Shown here piece after piece: positions 6,969-15,525 of a DNA stretch of 38,624 nt. Made by a program: the position numbers and the translations under genes. The stretch is from JAWXBG01 sp044375415. Its GTDB lineage: Bacteria > Bacteroidota > Bacteroidia > Flavobacteriales_D > Sanyastnellaceae. The DNA is taken from contig JBILMS010000032.1 of assembly GCA_044375415.1 (NCBI GenBank), forward strand, positions 1 to 38,624, given 5' to 3'. The notes beneath the pieces are model-generated. The model was not told the DNA's origin. It was given only the letters and a program-made list of their open reading frames with translations, and searched no databases. Each line of letters starts with the position of its first letter. Position 1 is the stretch's first letter.

Positions 6969-8699
6969 ATGGACATTCAAGTTCAAGCACTTCAAAAAGC
7001 TCAAAGCTGGCTCATCCCGGCAGTTGACGAGAAAACCCAAGAAGAAATTCATGGACTCATTGCGGGTGATCCCAAAGTATTGATCGAACATTTTTATTCT
7101 GATCTAGAATTCGGGACAGGTGGTCTGCGCGGATTAATGGGTGTTGGCACCGCTATGGTAAACCGATACACGCTGGGCATTGCTACCCAGGGATTAGCAA
7201 ACTATTTAAAATCACAAATAACGGGTAAACAAATTACGGTTGCCATTGCTTATGACTCTCGCAACAATAGCCGATATTTCTGCGATGTGGTAGCAGGTGT
7301 TTTTGCCGGTAATGGAATAAAAACTTTCATTTTTTCGGAACTCAGACCGACGCCGCTTCTGTCTTATGCCGTGCGACACTTAGGTTGTGATGCGGGAGTT
7401 GTGATCACGGCATCTCACAATCCCAAAGAATACAATGGCTACAAAGTTTATTGGTCCGATGGCGCTCAAGTACTACCTCCTCACGACAATGGTATTATCG
7501 GTGAAGTGAGAAAAATAAAGGGCCTTCAAGAAGTTAAGTTCGATGGACCTTCGGAAAACATTCAGGTGCTCACCACAGAAATAGATGAGGCCTATTTAGC
7601 CGAATTACACAGAATTATTCGACAGCCTTCCGAGATCGAAAAAGCTCAAGATTTGAAAATTGTTTATACGGCAATTCACGGATCGGGTATCACTCTTGTT
7701 CCGCAAGCACTGGAAAAAGCCGGTTTCAAAGCCGTAGTTATTGTGGGTGAACAAGCCATAACCGACGGAAATTTTCCCTCTGTGCAATCTCCTAATCCGG
7801 AGGAAAAAGAAGCCCTCTCCATGGCGCTCGAATTAGCTCAGGCGTGTGGAGGAGAATTAATCTTAGGTACCGATCCGGATGCAGATCGCGTGGGGCTTGC
7901 CATTCGCGATAATGATGGAAATCTAATTCTTCTCAATGGAAATCAAAGCGGCACACTCCTCGTGTATTACCAACTCGAAATACTTCGTCAACAAGGAAAA
8001 CTTAAACCCAATCACTTCGTAGCAAAAACCATTGTAACCAGTGAACTTATTGCAGCCATTGCCAGAAGTTTTGGTGTGAAAATATATGACACGCTAACTG
8101 GGTTCAAATACATCGCCGGAGTAATGGGTGAGAAAGATGGCATCGAAGAATTTATTTGTGGAGGAGAAGAAAGTTACGGTTACCTGGTTGGAGATTATGT
8201 GCGCGACAAAGATGCCGTTATCTCTTCTGTGGCTCTTTGCGAAGTAGCCGCTTGGGCCAAAAACAGAGGTCTCGGACTTTTTGGTCTGCTAATGGAAATA
8301 TACGAAAAATTCGGGTATTTCCAAGAGGAACTCCTTTCCCTTACCTACAAAGGTCTCGAGGGAAAACAAAAAATAGATTCGATGATGCAAAATCTTCGAA
8401 ACAACTCTCCAAAAAGTTTGGGTGATTCCGTAGTCGTTACTCGCCGCGATTACAAAGAACAAAAGGAATACAACCTTCTCACCGGTGAAGTGAAAAACAT
8501 CGAATTGCCTTCGAGCAATGTTTTGCAATTTGTACTGCAAGATGGTTCGGTAATAACAGGGAGGCCTAGCGGTACAGAACCCAAAATTAAATTCTACTTC
8601 TCCCTCCGTGTTTCTATGCCCGATAGAAAAGAGTACTCTCGACTCAAATCGGAAATGGTAAATCGCATTGATAGGATCAAACTAGAATTGGGTTGCTAA
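6969..8699 (+). CDS. Phosphoglucomutase/phosphomannomutase (alpha-D-phosphohexomutase)
   Basis: Interconverts hexose-1- and hexose-6-phosphates, providing glucose-1-phosphate or mannose-1-phosphate for nucleotide sugars. All four active-site loops of the superfamily are present: TASHNPKEYNGYK with the phosphoserine near residue 149, the metal-binding TDPDADRVG near 300, the sugar-recognition GGEESYGY, and the phosphate-binding RPSGTEPKIKFY near the C-terminus. At 576 residues it fits the PGM2-like group common in Bacteroidota, longer than the ~460-residue ManB group. It is the second gene of the rfbD operon. Substrate preference between glucose and mannose cannot be decided from sequence alone. 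Confidence 0.92.
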   Translation: MDIQVQALQKAQSWLIPAVDEKTQEEIHGLIAGDPKVLIEHFYSDLEFGTGGLRGLMGVGTAMVNRYTLGIATQGLANYLKSQITGKQITVAIAYDSRNNSRYFCDVVAGVFAGNGIKTFIFSELRPTPLLSYAVRHLGCDAGVVITASHNPKEYNGYKVYWSDGAQVLPPHDNGIIGEVRKIKGLQEVKFDGPSENIQVLTTEIDEAYLAELHRIIRQPSEIEKAQDLKIVYTAIHGSGITLVPQALEKAGFKAVVIVGEQAITDGNFPSVQSPNPEEKEALSMALELAQACGGELILGTDPDADRVGLAIRDNDGNLILLNGNQSGTLLVYYQLEILRQQGKLKPNHFVAKTIVTSELIAAIARSFGVKIYDTLTGFKYIAGVMGEKDGIEEFICGGEESYGYLVGDYVRDKDAVISSVALCEVAAWAKNRGLGLFGLLMEIYEKFGYFQEELLSLTYKGLEGKQKIDSMMQNLRNNSPKSLGDSVVVTRRDYKEQKEYNLLTGEVKNIELPSSNVLQFVLQDGSVITGRPSGTEPKIKFYFSLRVSMPDRKEYSRLKSEMVNRIDRIKLELGC

Positions 8700-8732
8700 C
8701 ATTGCCTATACAGTCGGGATGAACCTTTGTCA

Positions 8733-9449
8733 TTAAACCATAACAATAGCATCGCCTTCAACTAATTCTTCGCCGCGATACTTAAGGAAGAGTTGACCAA
8801 TCGTGAGAACATCTTTCATGCAATAAATACGAATGCGCTCGAGATTTTTCTCCTCGTAATACACTTCACGCACCTGACTTCCATCAATGTCATCTTTAGG
8901 TGTAGGGATTCCGAAAATTTTAGCGAGTACCTTCAGGGATGTATAGTGTTTGTAGTCTCCAAACTTCCACAGTTCCATGGTATCTATATGACCCACCTCC
9001 CAAGGTTTTTTGCCCGCTATGTCCAGCATTGTAGGCAGCTTTATTCCGTTCACGAGCATTCTTCTACAGATATAAGGGAAGTCGAATTCTTTTCCATTGT
9101 GCGCGCATAACATGCGAAATGGCTGACCGGTCCGCTGATGTAAAAGATTTGCGAATTCAGTTAAGACCTCGTGTTCTTCTCCGCTAAAAGCCGTGCATCT
9201 AAAAACTCTCTCTCCCTGTCTTTGGGTAAAATATCCGACTCCGATGCAAATAATTTTTCCGAACTCTGCGTAGATGCCGGCCATCGAATACGAATCCTCT
9301 ACACTCAGTTCATTTTTCTCACGAGTAAATCTTGATTTGTCTTCCCACAGCTTTTGCAGGTCTCCATCCAGATGAGAAAAATCGGGATGTTGGGGCACTG
9401 TTTCAATGTCGAGGAAAAGGATTTCCTCCAGGTTAATGTGTTCTAGCAT
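8733..9449 (-). CDS. Predicted 3'-5' exonuclease, PolB-type DEDD superfamily
   Basis: A 238-residue RNase H-fold nuclease, probably acting on DNA in repair or nucleotide turnover. The first acidic motif is LFLDIETVPQ (Asp14, Glu16). A second is AHNGKEFDFPYICRRM, and a C-terminal IYCMKDVLTI carries the last aspartate. This arrangement matches the Pfam family of predicted exonucleases related to the PolB exonuclease domain (DNA_pol_B_exo2). There is no polymerase domain. It is convergent with the phosphohexomutase (33 bp apart) and sits 22 bp downstream of the serine hydrolase on the same strand. That gap is made mostly of a GTATTTA doublet of the heptamer repeat family described elsewhere. Confidence 0.82.
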   Translation of the reverse strand: MLEHINLEEILFLDIETVPQHPDFSHLDGDLQKLWEDKSRFTREKNELSVEDSYSMAGIYAEFGKIICIGVGYFTQRQGERVFRCTAFSGEEHEVLTEFANLLHQRTGQPFRMLCAHNGKEFDFPYICRRMLVNGIKLPTMLDIAGKKPWEVGHIDTMELWKFGDYKHYTSLKVLAKIFGIPTPKDDIDGSQVREVYYEEKNLERIRIYCMKDVLTIGQLFLKYRGEELVEGDAIVMV

Positions 9450-9471
9450 CGTATTTAGTATTTAGTTTTTC

Positions 9472-10635
9472 CTATAAATCTGCCAATGCCCATGTAATAT
9501 CCAAGTATCGGAATAAATCCGTTGGCATGTGCTCAATGCGCTCCTTATCCTGCTTGTGGCCCGTTCGAACAAACATCAATTCTACATCCGGAACCACAAC
9601 TATATATTGACCACGCAATCCTCTGCAGGAAAAAATATCGTGGCCTTTATATTGTCCCAGCCACCAGTGAAAACCATACCAGGAACATTTTTCTCCGGTA
9701 CTATCAGGAACCATGGTAGCCTCTAAACTTTCCTTCACAAAATGCGACGGAACAAGAGTGTCACTATCCCACACGCCATTATTCATATACAGCGATCCTA
9801 TGCGCGCATAATCGCTCGCCGTCGCATAAACCGCAGAATAAGCCTTTTCCATTCCGTCCTTTTTATCGAGGTTCCAAAATGCGCTGTTCTCTGCACCGAT
9901 GCACGACCATATTTTTTCTTCGAAATACCGGGAAAGATTTTTACCTGTAGCTTTTTGCAAAACCACTGAAAGCAAAACGGTGTTTCCCCCTTCGTACATC
10001 CACAATGTTCCCGGATCATTTTTCACGCTGTACTTCATGGTTTCTTCCAAAAGGTTTTTGCCGTAGTAAGCCCGGGCCATGTAACCAAAAGGACTGCTAT
10101 AACTCTCCCCGAAAGGAATCCCGCTGCTCATTTGAAGAAGATGTCGGATCGTAAGTTCGGCATCTTTTCCCTGCGAAAATTCAGGTATAAAGTCAGACAC
10201 TTTTTGATCAACACTTTTTATATACCCTTCTTCTATAGCCACTCCGATGAGCATTCCCGTAAAACTCTTCGCCATCGAAAACGAATTGGTTCGCGTAGTG
10301 CGATCGCAGCCTTCTCCGTAATACTCCGCCAGAAGCGAATCGCGATGAAAAACTAGAAAAGCACTTGTTTCCATGCTCTTCAAGAAGGACAAATCATCCG
10401 GATTGAGTTCCTTTTTGCCCAATAATGAATGTGCCGGCCAACTCTCCGCCGGGCCCGCTTTAATTTCCCTCACATCAAAATAGGCCATGTCGTCGATGTC
10501 GGGCTGCGACTTTCCTATGAGGTAGGTTTTACTCAGGCCGTAGAGCACATGTTGGTTGCCGGTGAGCATGAGTGCCAGAATACACAGTAGAATCAGCCCA
10601 AAGAGCCCAAGAAGTACTTTTTTCAGAACCCTCAC
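9472..10635 (-). CDS. Serine hydrolase of the beta-lactamase class C / NylB-like family
   Basis: A 387-residue membrane-anchored or exported hydrolase. Residues 6-25 form one strong hydrophobic segment (signal anchor). The SxxK nucleophile motif is SMAK (Ser120, Lys123), and the second-motif tyrosine is in MYEGGN (Tyr214). The order and spacing fit the beta-lactamase-like group that includes 6-aminohexanoate-dimer hydrolase and D-aminopeptidase-like enzymes. The natural substrate is unknown, and true beta-lactamase activity is not implied. The start at 10635 places the hydrophobic segment right after a basic MRVLKK. It is divergent from the TPR gene by 72 bp. Confidence 0.85.
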   Translation of the reverse strand: MRVLKKVLLGLFGLILLCILALMLTGNQHVLYGLSKTYLIGKSQPDIDDMAYFDVREIKAGPAESWPAHSLLGKKELNPDDLSFLKSMETSAFLVFHRDSLLAEYYGEGCDRTTRTNSFSMAKSFTGMLIGVAIEEGYIKSVDQKVSDFIPEFSQGKDAELTIRHLLQMSSGIPFGESYSSPFGYMARAYYGKNLLEETMKYSVKNDPGTLWMYEGGNTVLLSVVLQKATGKNLSRYFEEKIWSCIGAENSAFWNLDKKDGMEKAYSAVYATASDYARIGSLYMNNGVWDSDTLVPSHFVKESLEATMVPDSTGEKCSWYGFHWWLGQYKGHDIFSCRGLRGQYIVVVPDVELMFVRTGHKQDKERIEHMPTDLFRYLDITWALADL

Positions 10636-10707
10636 GATACAATTTTTTGGGGAAATTATAAGAAAAGCAAACTAATTGCCCTCGTTTTCAGTAAAAATGG
10701 AATAATT

Positions 10708-11562
10708 ATGCGTAAAGCGTACTACATCCCATTTCTATTTATGCTTCTTGGCACCCTGTCTTTGCGCGCGCAAATGGGGTATCGTGAAGCCGAAGAAGCC
10801 TATCATCAGGCCCGATATGGCTATGCCCGCTCGATTTTGGACTCCCTCCTCAACAAAGCGGAAGATGCGAAATCCTTTATGCTCCGAGCTGATTGCCTTC
10901 AAAAAGAAGACCTGTTTGAAGCCGCGCTCGACGACTACAATCGGGCAGCTCTTTTTGGTTATAGCAAAGACGATTTATATCTAAACCGAGGAATATGCAA
11001 AACATCGTTGCACCTATTCGATGAAGCTAGGATAGATCTCATGACCTATCTAGCCCGCCATGAAACACAAGCGGCCCCCTACTATTGCGTAGGCGTAGTA
11101 GAGTATATGAGCATGCAAAACCGAGCAGCCATTCGCTATTTAGACGAGGCCATTTATCTCGATTCTGCCTATACCGCTGCTTATTACTTGCGAGGAGCCG
11201 CATTTGTAGAGCAAGGCAAAAATCTACTCGCCATGGAAGATTTTACCCAAGCATATCAACTAGACCCAAGTCTTCACAGAGCAAAATTTCACATGGCTCT
11301 GCTTTATCTCGATATGGGACAAGATTCACGAGCTATAGAGACCTTGTCGGAATTGAAACTTGAAAACACGGAATATCTTCCGGAAATATTGTACTACAGA
11401 GGTCTAGCCTTATTCAACTTACACGACCTTGAAGGAGCTTGCAATGATTGGATCGAAGCATCTTCCATGGGAGATGAAGAAGCGGAGTACAGCTACAAGA
11501 ACGTGTGTCTTCGAAAAGATGGCAGACCAAAGTTGAAGAAAAAACATTACGTAGAATTCTAA
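10708..11562 (+). CDS. Secreted tetratricopeptide-repeat protein
   Basis: A 284-residue protein with a signal peptide ending LSLRAQ (about residue 22) and then TPR units through most of its length. Paired helices are visible as YHQARYGYARSILDSLL, LFEAALDDYNRAALFG, NRAAIRYLDEAIYLDSAYTA and NLLAMEDFTQAYQLDPS. The C-terminus is basic (GRPKLKKKHYVEF). TPRs mediate protein-protein contact; no partner can be named. It is likely a periplasmic scaffold or envelope protein. It is convergent with RNase R, the two stops being 8 bp apart. Confidence 0.82.
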   Translation: MRKAYYIPFLFMLLGTLSLRAQMGYREAEEAYHQARYGYARSILDSLLNKAEDAKSFMLRADCLQKEDLFEAALDDYNRAALFGYSKDDLYLNRGICKTSLHLFDEARIDLMTYLARHETQAAPYYCVGVVEYMSMQNRAAIRYLDEAIYLDSAYTAAYYLRGAAFVEQGKNLLAMEDFTQAYQLDPSLHRAKFHMALLYLDMGQDSRAIETLSELKLENTEYLPEILYYRGLALFNLHDLEGACNDWIEASSMGDEEAEYSYKNVCLRKDGRPKLKKKHYVEF

Positions 11563-11570
11563 CTTCCCGG

Positions 11571-13700
11571 TCAATCGAGTATCAACTTAAAGTCGAGGGT
11601 GCGTTTTTGTAAATCGCCATCCATCACTTTTATTCGAATCATATCGCCCATATGGAATTCACGCTTCTTGCGAAGTCCCGCAAGAATGTATTTCCCTTCA
11701 TCGAATTGATATTGATCGTCCGTAAGTGAATTGATGCTAATTAATCCCTCGCAACGCGTAGATCGCACTTCTGCGTATATACCCCAGCTAGCCAAACCTG
11801 ATATCATAGCCTCAAATTCCATGTCGCGGTGCATAAGCATATATTCAACCTGCTTGTATTTAATGGATGCTCGTTCGGCTTCGGCAGCTCGTTTTTCCAT
11901 TAATGAACTGTGCTTGCATCGAAACTCCAAGTCGCGTTCGTCTGCGGGCTGACCGCCTTCTAAATAACGCGCCAACAAACGATGAACCATCACGTCGGGG
12001 TATCTGCGGATGGGAGATGTAAAGTGAGTATAAAATGGAAACGCAAGTCCGTAGTGACCAATGTTATGAGGATTGTATTCAGCTTTGCTCATACTTCGAA
12101 TTGCCATTTGACGTATGATACTTTCTTCGGGATGTCCTTCCACTTTTGCAAGTAGTTCTTTCACCACATTTCCTTTTACGCTGTCTGTTGGACGTGGTAA
12201 CTTGTGACCCAAATGCTTTAGAAAAGTGCGCAACTGCGTCAGCTTTTCAGGGTCCGGTTCGTCGTGAATGCGATACACAAAGGGTTTTGGTTGTTTGTTT
12301 TTCGGATTGCCGATGAACTCCGCTACCCTACAATTTGCAAGCAACATAAAGTCTTCGATCAATTGATTCGAATCTTTCATCACTTTAATGATCACACCAA
12401 GTGGAGCCCCCTTTTCATCGAGTTGAAACTTCACTTCTTCGGAGTTAAAATCTATCGCTCCGTTTTTATAACGCACCGCTCGCATTTTTTTTGCCAACGC
12501 ATCCAAAGATTTCAGCTCTTCAGCATAATCTCCTTCTCCCTTTTCAATTCGCTCTTGAGCTTCTTCATAGGTAAATCTTCTGTCAGAAAAAATGATGGTT
12601 CGACCAAACCACTCGTTCACAATCTTAGCGTTTTTATCTAATTCGAAAACGGCACTAAAACATAACTTCTCTTCATTCGGACGAAGTGAACAAAGATTGT
12701 TCGACAGTTTTTCCGGCAACATGGGAATAGTTCGGTCCACCAGATATACAGAGGTGGCCCGATCAAAACCTTCGGTCTCTGTAAGCATTCCGGGTTTTAC
12801 ATAATGACTTACATCTGCAATGTGCACCCCTACTTCGGTGTTGCCGTTTTCTAGAATACGATACGACAACGCGTCATCAAAATCTTTGGCGTCATAAGGG
12901 TCAATTGTAAAAGTGGTTATTTCCCTAAAATCTTTACGCTTCGCAATTTCTTCTGCCGTAATTACTTCACTAATCTGATTTGCTTCTTGCTCGACCTCTT
13001 CTGCAAATGCTTCGGGCAAACCATATTCAGCTATAATCGCATGCATCTCCGCGAAGTGTTCGCCCGGCTTTCCAAGAACGCGTGTAATTCTACCCTCAGG
13101 ATTTTTACCCGGCCTTTCCCAATGTTTTAATTCGAGTACTACTTTGTCTCCTTTCTCTGCTCCATTTAGATCATTTTTATGGATGTCAAATTCGACATGT
13201 ATTTTACTATCCGAAGGCGGCACGAAATATTGACCATGAACATAATCAAGAACACCGACATAAACCTTGCGCAATCGCTCAATAACGCGTACTACTCTTC
13301 CATCATGTCTGCGTGATCTTGGATTAAAAGCGATTTCTACCCTATCGCCCCATAGGGCTAATCCTGTATCTCCCTTGGGTATTTGAATATCCTTATCATA
13401 TCCCGGAACACTTACAAATCCCTTTCCATATCGATTTATCTCGATAACACCTTCGATAGTGTCCACCGCAATTTTTTTCGCTCGAAACTTGCCTTGCTGC
13501 TCTTCAACTAGCACGCCTTTTTCCGCCTCATTTCGCAAAATTTCCATTATGAGAGTTCTCACTCCGGAGTCGGAAATCCCAAGTTCTGCCGCAATCTGTT
13601 TATGATTCAACTGCTTTTTTCCATTGCGCTCAAATACTTTGAGAACTTCTGCTCTTAAATCGCGCTTATATGACGATGCGTTTGCTGCTTTTTTAGCCAT
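11571..13700 (-). CDS. rnr: Ribonuclease R
   Basis: A processive 3'-5' exoribonuclease that degrades structured RNA and takes part in rRNA and tmRNA quality control. The domain order is clear. An N-terminal winged helix (LNHKQIAAELGISDSGVRTL) is followed by cold-shock OB folds and then the RNB catalytic domain with TIDPYDAKDFDDALSY, whose aspartates bind magnesium. A C-terminal S1 domain has GLASWGIYAEV and GDMIRIKV. The ATG at 13698-13700 (709 aa, MAKKAANASSYKRD) is preferred over a start twelve codons upstream because a TACCTTTA box lies four bases before it. The usual lysine-rich C-terminal tail is short here; the protein ends LDFKLILD. Confidence 0.93.
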   Translation of the reverse strand: MAKKAANASSYKRDLRAEVLKVFERNGKKQLNHKQIAAELGISDSGVRTLIMEILRNEAEKGVLVEEQQGKFRAKKIAVDTIEGVIEINRYGKGFVSVPGYDKDIQIPKGDTGLALWGDRVEIAFNPRSRRHDGRVVRVIERLRKVYVGVLDYVHGQYFVPPSDSKIHVEFDIHKNDLNGAEKGDKVVLELKHWERPGKNPEGRITRVLGKPGEHFAEMHAIIAEYGLPEAFAEEVEQEANQISEVITAEEIAKRKDFREITTFTIDPYDAKDFDDALSYRILENGNTEVGVHIADVSHYVKPGMLTETEGFDRATSVYLVDRTIPMLPEKLSNNLCSLRPNEEKLCFSAVFELDKNAKIVNEWFGRTIIFSDRRFTYEEAQERIEKGEGDYAEELKSLDALAKKMRAVRYKNGAIDFNSEEVKFQLDEKGAPLGVIIKVMKDSNQLIEDFMLLANCRVAEFIGNPKNKQPKPFVYRIHDEPDPEKLTQLRTFLKHLGHKLPRPTDSVKGNVVKELLAKVEGHPEESIIRQMAIRSMSKAEYNPHNIGHYGLAFPFYTHFTSPIRRYPDVMVHRLLARYLEGGQPADERDLEFRCKHSSLMEKRAAEAERASIKYKQVEYMLMHRDMEFEAMISGLASWGIYAEVRSTRCEGLISINSLTDDQYQFDEGKYILAGLRKKREFHMGDMIRIKVMDGDLQKRTLDFKLILD

Positions 13701-13704
13701 GGTG

Positions 13705-13712
13705 TAAAGGTA
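13705..13712 (-). promoter_or_regulatory. -7 box of the RNase R promoter, probably leaderless
   Basis: TACCTTTA on the minus strand, one base off TAnnTTTG, sits four bases (CACC) before the ATG. No convincing -33 TTTG is seen. Confidence 0.4.
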
Positions 13713-13736
13713 GCAGATTCGTATTCGAAATGACAT

Positions 13737-13744
13737 TACCTTCG
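13737..13744 (+). promoter_or_regulatory. -7 box of the secreted-protein gene divergent from rnr
   Basis: TACCTTCG lies four bases (CGCT) before the ATG at 13749. It and the rnr box are packed into the 48 bp between two divergent start codons. Confidence 0.4.
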
Positions 13745-13748
13745 CGCT

Positions 13749-14396
13749 ATGCCATTTATGAAAATATATAGACCCTCATTCAACTCTTTCTTTGGTGTAC
13801 TCATCACGGTACTATTTTCTTCCGCCGGTATGGCACAGGAAGCCAAATTGGAGTTAGAGAAAGTGGAAATTTCCGAAGATGCCATTCGCGCGGCACCGGA
13901 ATTAAAAAAAGCAACTTGCTATCGCGTATGGCTAATAGTGCCCGATTCATTAGAGGCTATGATAGCTGTTTTTGGCAGCAATGAATATCCTTTAGAAATA
14001 AATTCAACAGAATCTTTTTGGCAATCCGGATACGGTGAATTTCTGGGAAGCAACATTAATGCGGGGCTCATGCAAGTGCATCCGGAATTGGCGTTTGACA
14101 GTTGGGTAACACTCGGTATGCAGCATAATCGAACGGCAGGTACCATGTACTTTCTGGAGTCCCCTGAACAAGCCTGGACTACAGCTTTTGAGGATGGAGA
14201 AGCATTATTAATAAATGATCGTGTAGGAGGTTCGTGGTTTAGTTTGCCAGGTCAAGCAAATACGATACCTACAGATGGCCGAATCCTGATTGGACAGTTC
14301 ACTACACAGGGAAAAATTGAAGTAAAAATCAATTGTCAATTGATGGATAAAAGCAAAGTGCCCGTCCGCTTACATGCTCTATCGACCAAGTCCTAA
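13749..14396 (+). CDS. Secreted protein of unknown function
   Basis: A 215-residue exported protein with a signal peptide ending SSAGMAQ (about residue 30). The remainder has a mixed-strand pattern including CYRVWLIVPDSLEAMIAVFG, then YPLEINSTESFWQSGYG and DSWVTLGMQH. I recall comparable YR-v-..-GD/GS-..-DSWvTiG segments in large secreted Bacteroidota surface proteins, so this may be a free-standing copy of such a domain; that link is from memory and unverified. No C-terminal sorting domain is visible. It is followed at 131 bp by the DUF3108 gene on the same strand and is divergent from rnr. Confidence 0.6.
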   Translation: MPFMKIYRPSFNSFFGVLITVLFSSAGMAQEAKLELEKVEISEDAIRAAPELKKATCYRVWLIVPDSLEAMIAVFGSNEYPLEINSTESFWQSGYGEFLGSNINAGLMQVHPELAFDSWVTLGMQHNRTAGTMYFLESPEQAWTTAFEDGEALLINDRVGGSWFSLPGQANTIPTDGRILIGQFTTQGKIEVKINCQLMDKSKVPVRLHALSTKS

Positions 14397-14527
14397 AATT
14401 CTTCATACTTCTTTTTAATTTCATGGGGTCTATTACCCTCATTGTCAATCCTTTAAAAAGGGCGCTTCTACTCGCTCACCGTTTTGCATAACAACGGCAC
14501 TCTTTTTGCCTCTTGGTGAACAAATCA

Positions 14528-15358
14528 ATGGTTATGAAAAAATTTATTCTCCTCGCTTCAATTGCACTCGCTCTGGTGAGTGGTGCAATTGCTCAGGCCT
14601 CAAAGCCTCCTAGAGTGAAACTGGAGAACCTGCCTGATATGGGATTGCGTAATATGACTAACACTGCTTTCGCTGTCGGAGAGCGTGTTAAATATAGAAT
14701 GCACTATGGTATGATGAATGCCGGAGAAGCGGTCCTGACAGTGCAAGAATCACCATACAAATTCAATGGACGTGATGCTTACCACCTCGTTGGTGAAGGC
14801 TACAGCGTTGGATCTTTCGATTGGTTTTTTAAAGTTCGCGATCGATATGAAACATACATAGATAAACAAGGGCTTTTTCCTTATCGTTTCGTGCGTAATT
14901 GTGATGAAGGTGGATATAAGATTTTTCAGGACTACACCTTTTACCCAAATAAACGCGCGATGAAAAACCACAAAGAAGAGACCTACATGACCCCCGACTT
15001 TGTGCAGGATATGCTCTCTGCTTATTACTACGCGCGCAACATGGATTTCTCAAATGCTCAGGTTGGACAAGTGTATACCGTTATGACCATCGTAGATGAC
15101 GAAATTTATCCGCTTAAAATACGGTACATGGGTAAAGAACAAATTAAAGTAGACGCCGGTACGTTCAACTGTTTGCGATTTGCTCCCGTTGTACAAAAAG
15201 GTCGTGTGTTTAAAAAAGAAGAGGACTTGAGCGTGTGGATTACGGATGATGCAAACCACCTTCCGATTCTAGCAAAAGCAAAAATATTAGTAGGTTCTAT
15301 TAAAATGGAATTAGCGGAATACAGCGGAATGGCAAACGCAGTTGCAAGAGTGGATTAA
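14528..15358 (+). CDS. DUF3108 domain-containing periplasmic protein
   Basis: A 276-residue exported protein: signal peptide to about residue 23 (LVSGAIAQ), then FAVGERVKYRMHYGMMNAGEAVLTV. This opening, with GSFDWFFKVRDRYETYID and an ARNMDFSNAQVGQ segment, is the hallmark of DUF3108. The family is found in the Bacteroidota and Proteobacteria envelope and is thought to form a beta-rich fold related to lipid- or lipoprotein-binding proteins; no reaction is known. Start: ATG 14528 or ATG 14534 give almost identical proteins, and the TTG at 14513 is less likely. A clear terminator follows at 15418. Confidence 0.8.
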   Translation: MVMKKFILLASIALALVSGAIAQASKPPRVKLENLPDMGLRNMTNTAFAVGERVKYRMHYGMMNAGEAVLTVQESPYKFNGRDAYHLVGEGYSVGSFDWFFKVRDRYETYIDKQGLFPYRFVRNCDEGGYKIFQDYTFYPNKRAMKNHKEETYMTPDFVQDMLSAYYYARNMDFSNAQVGQVYTVMTIVDDEIYPLKIRYMGKEQIKVDAGTFNCLRFAPVVQKGRVFKKEEDLSVWITDDANHLPILAKAKILVGSIKMELAEYSGMANAVARVD

Positions 15359-15417
15359 AAACTATATGCTTTAAGGGGACCTGTAAAAACAGCGATGCTC
15401 TATTGATTAACCGAAAG

Positions 15418-15445
15418 ACCGGAGGAGAAATCTTCCGGTTTTTTA
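15418..15445 (+). terminator. Rho-independent terminator after the DUF3108 gene
   Basis: Arms ACCGGAGGA and TCTTCCGGT pair over 9 bp with one G-U and a GAAA loop, followed by TTTTTT. Its position before 15526 argues that the potassium channel gene starts after it, not at the upstream in-frame start at 15403. Confidence 0.85.
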
Positions 15446-15525
15446 TTGGTCGTCAAAATTCAATCCTTTATAAGCATTATCAGTTTACATTCGTGCTTTT
15501 AGAAAAATACCCACGCTTTATAAAT

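Noticed and set aside
9472..10635. Antibiotic-resistance beta-lactamase
   Set aside because: The SxxK and YxxxN-type motifs place it in the broad class C/NylB group; nothing indicates drug hydrolysis.
15403..15525. 41-codon N-terminal extension of the Kir channel
   Set aside because: The extension would translate the terminator hairpin of the DUF3108 gene.
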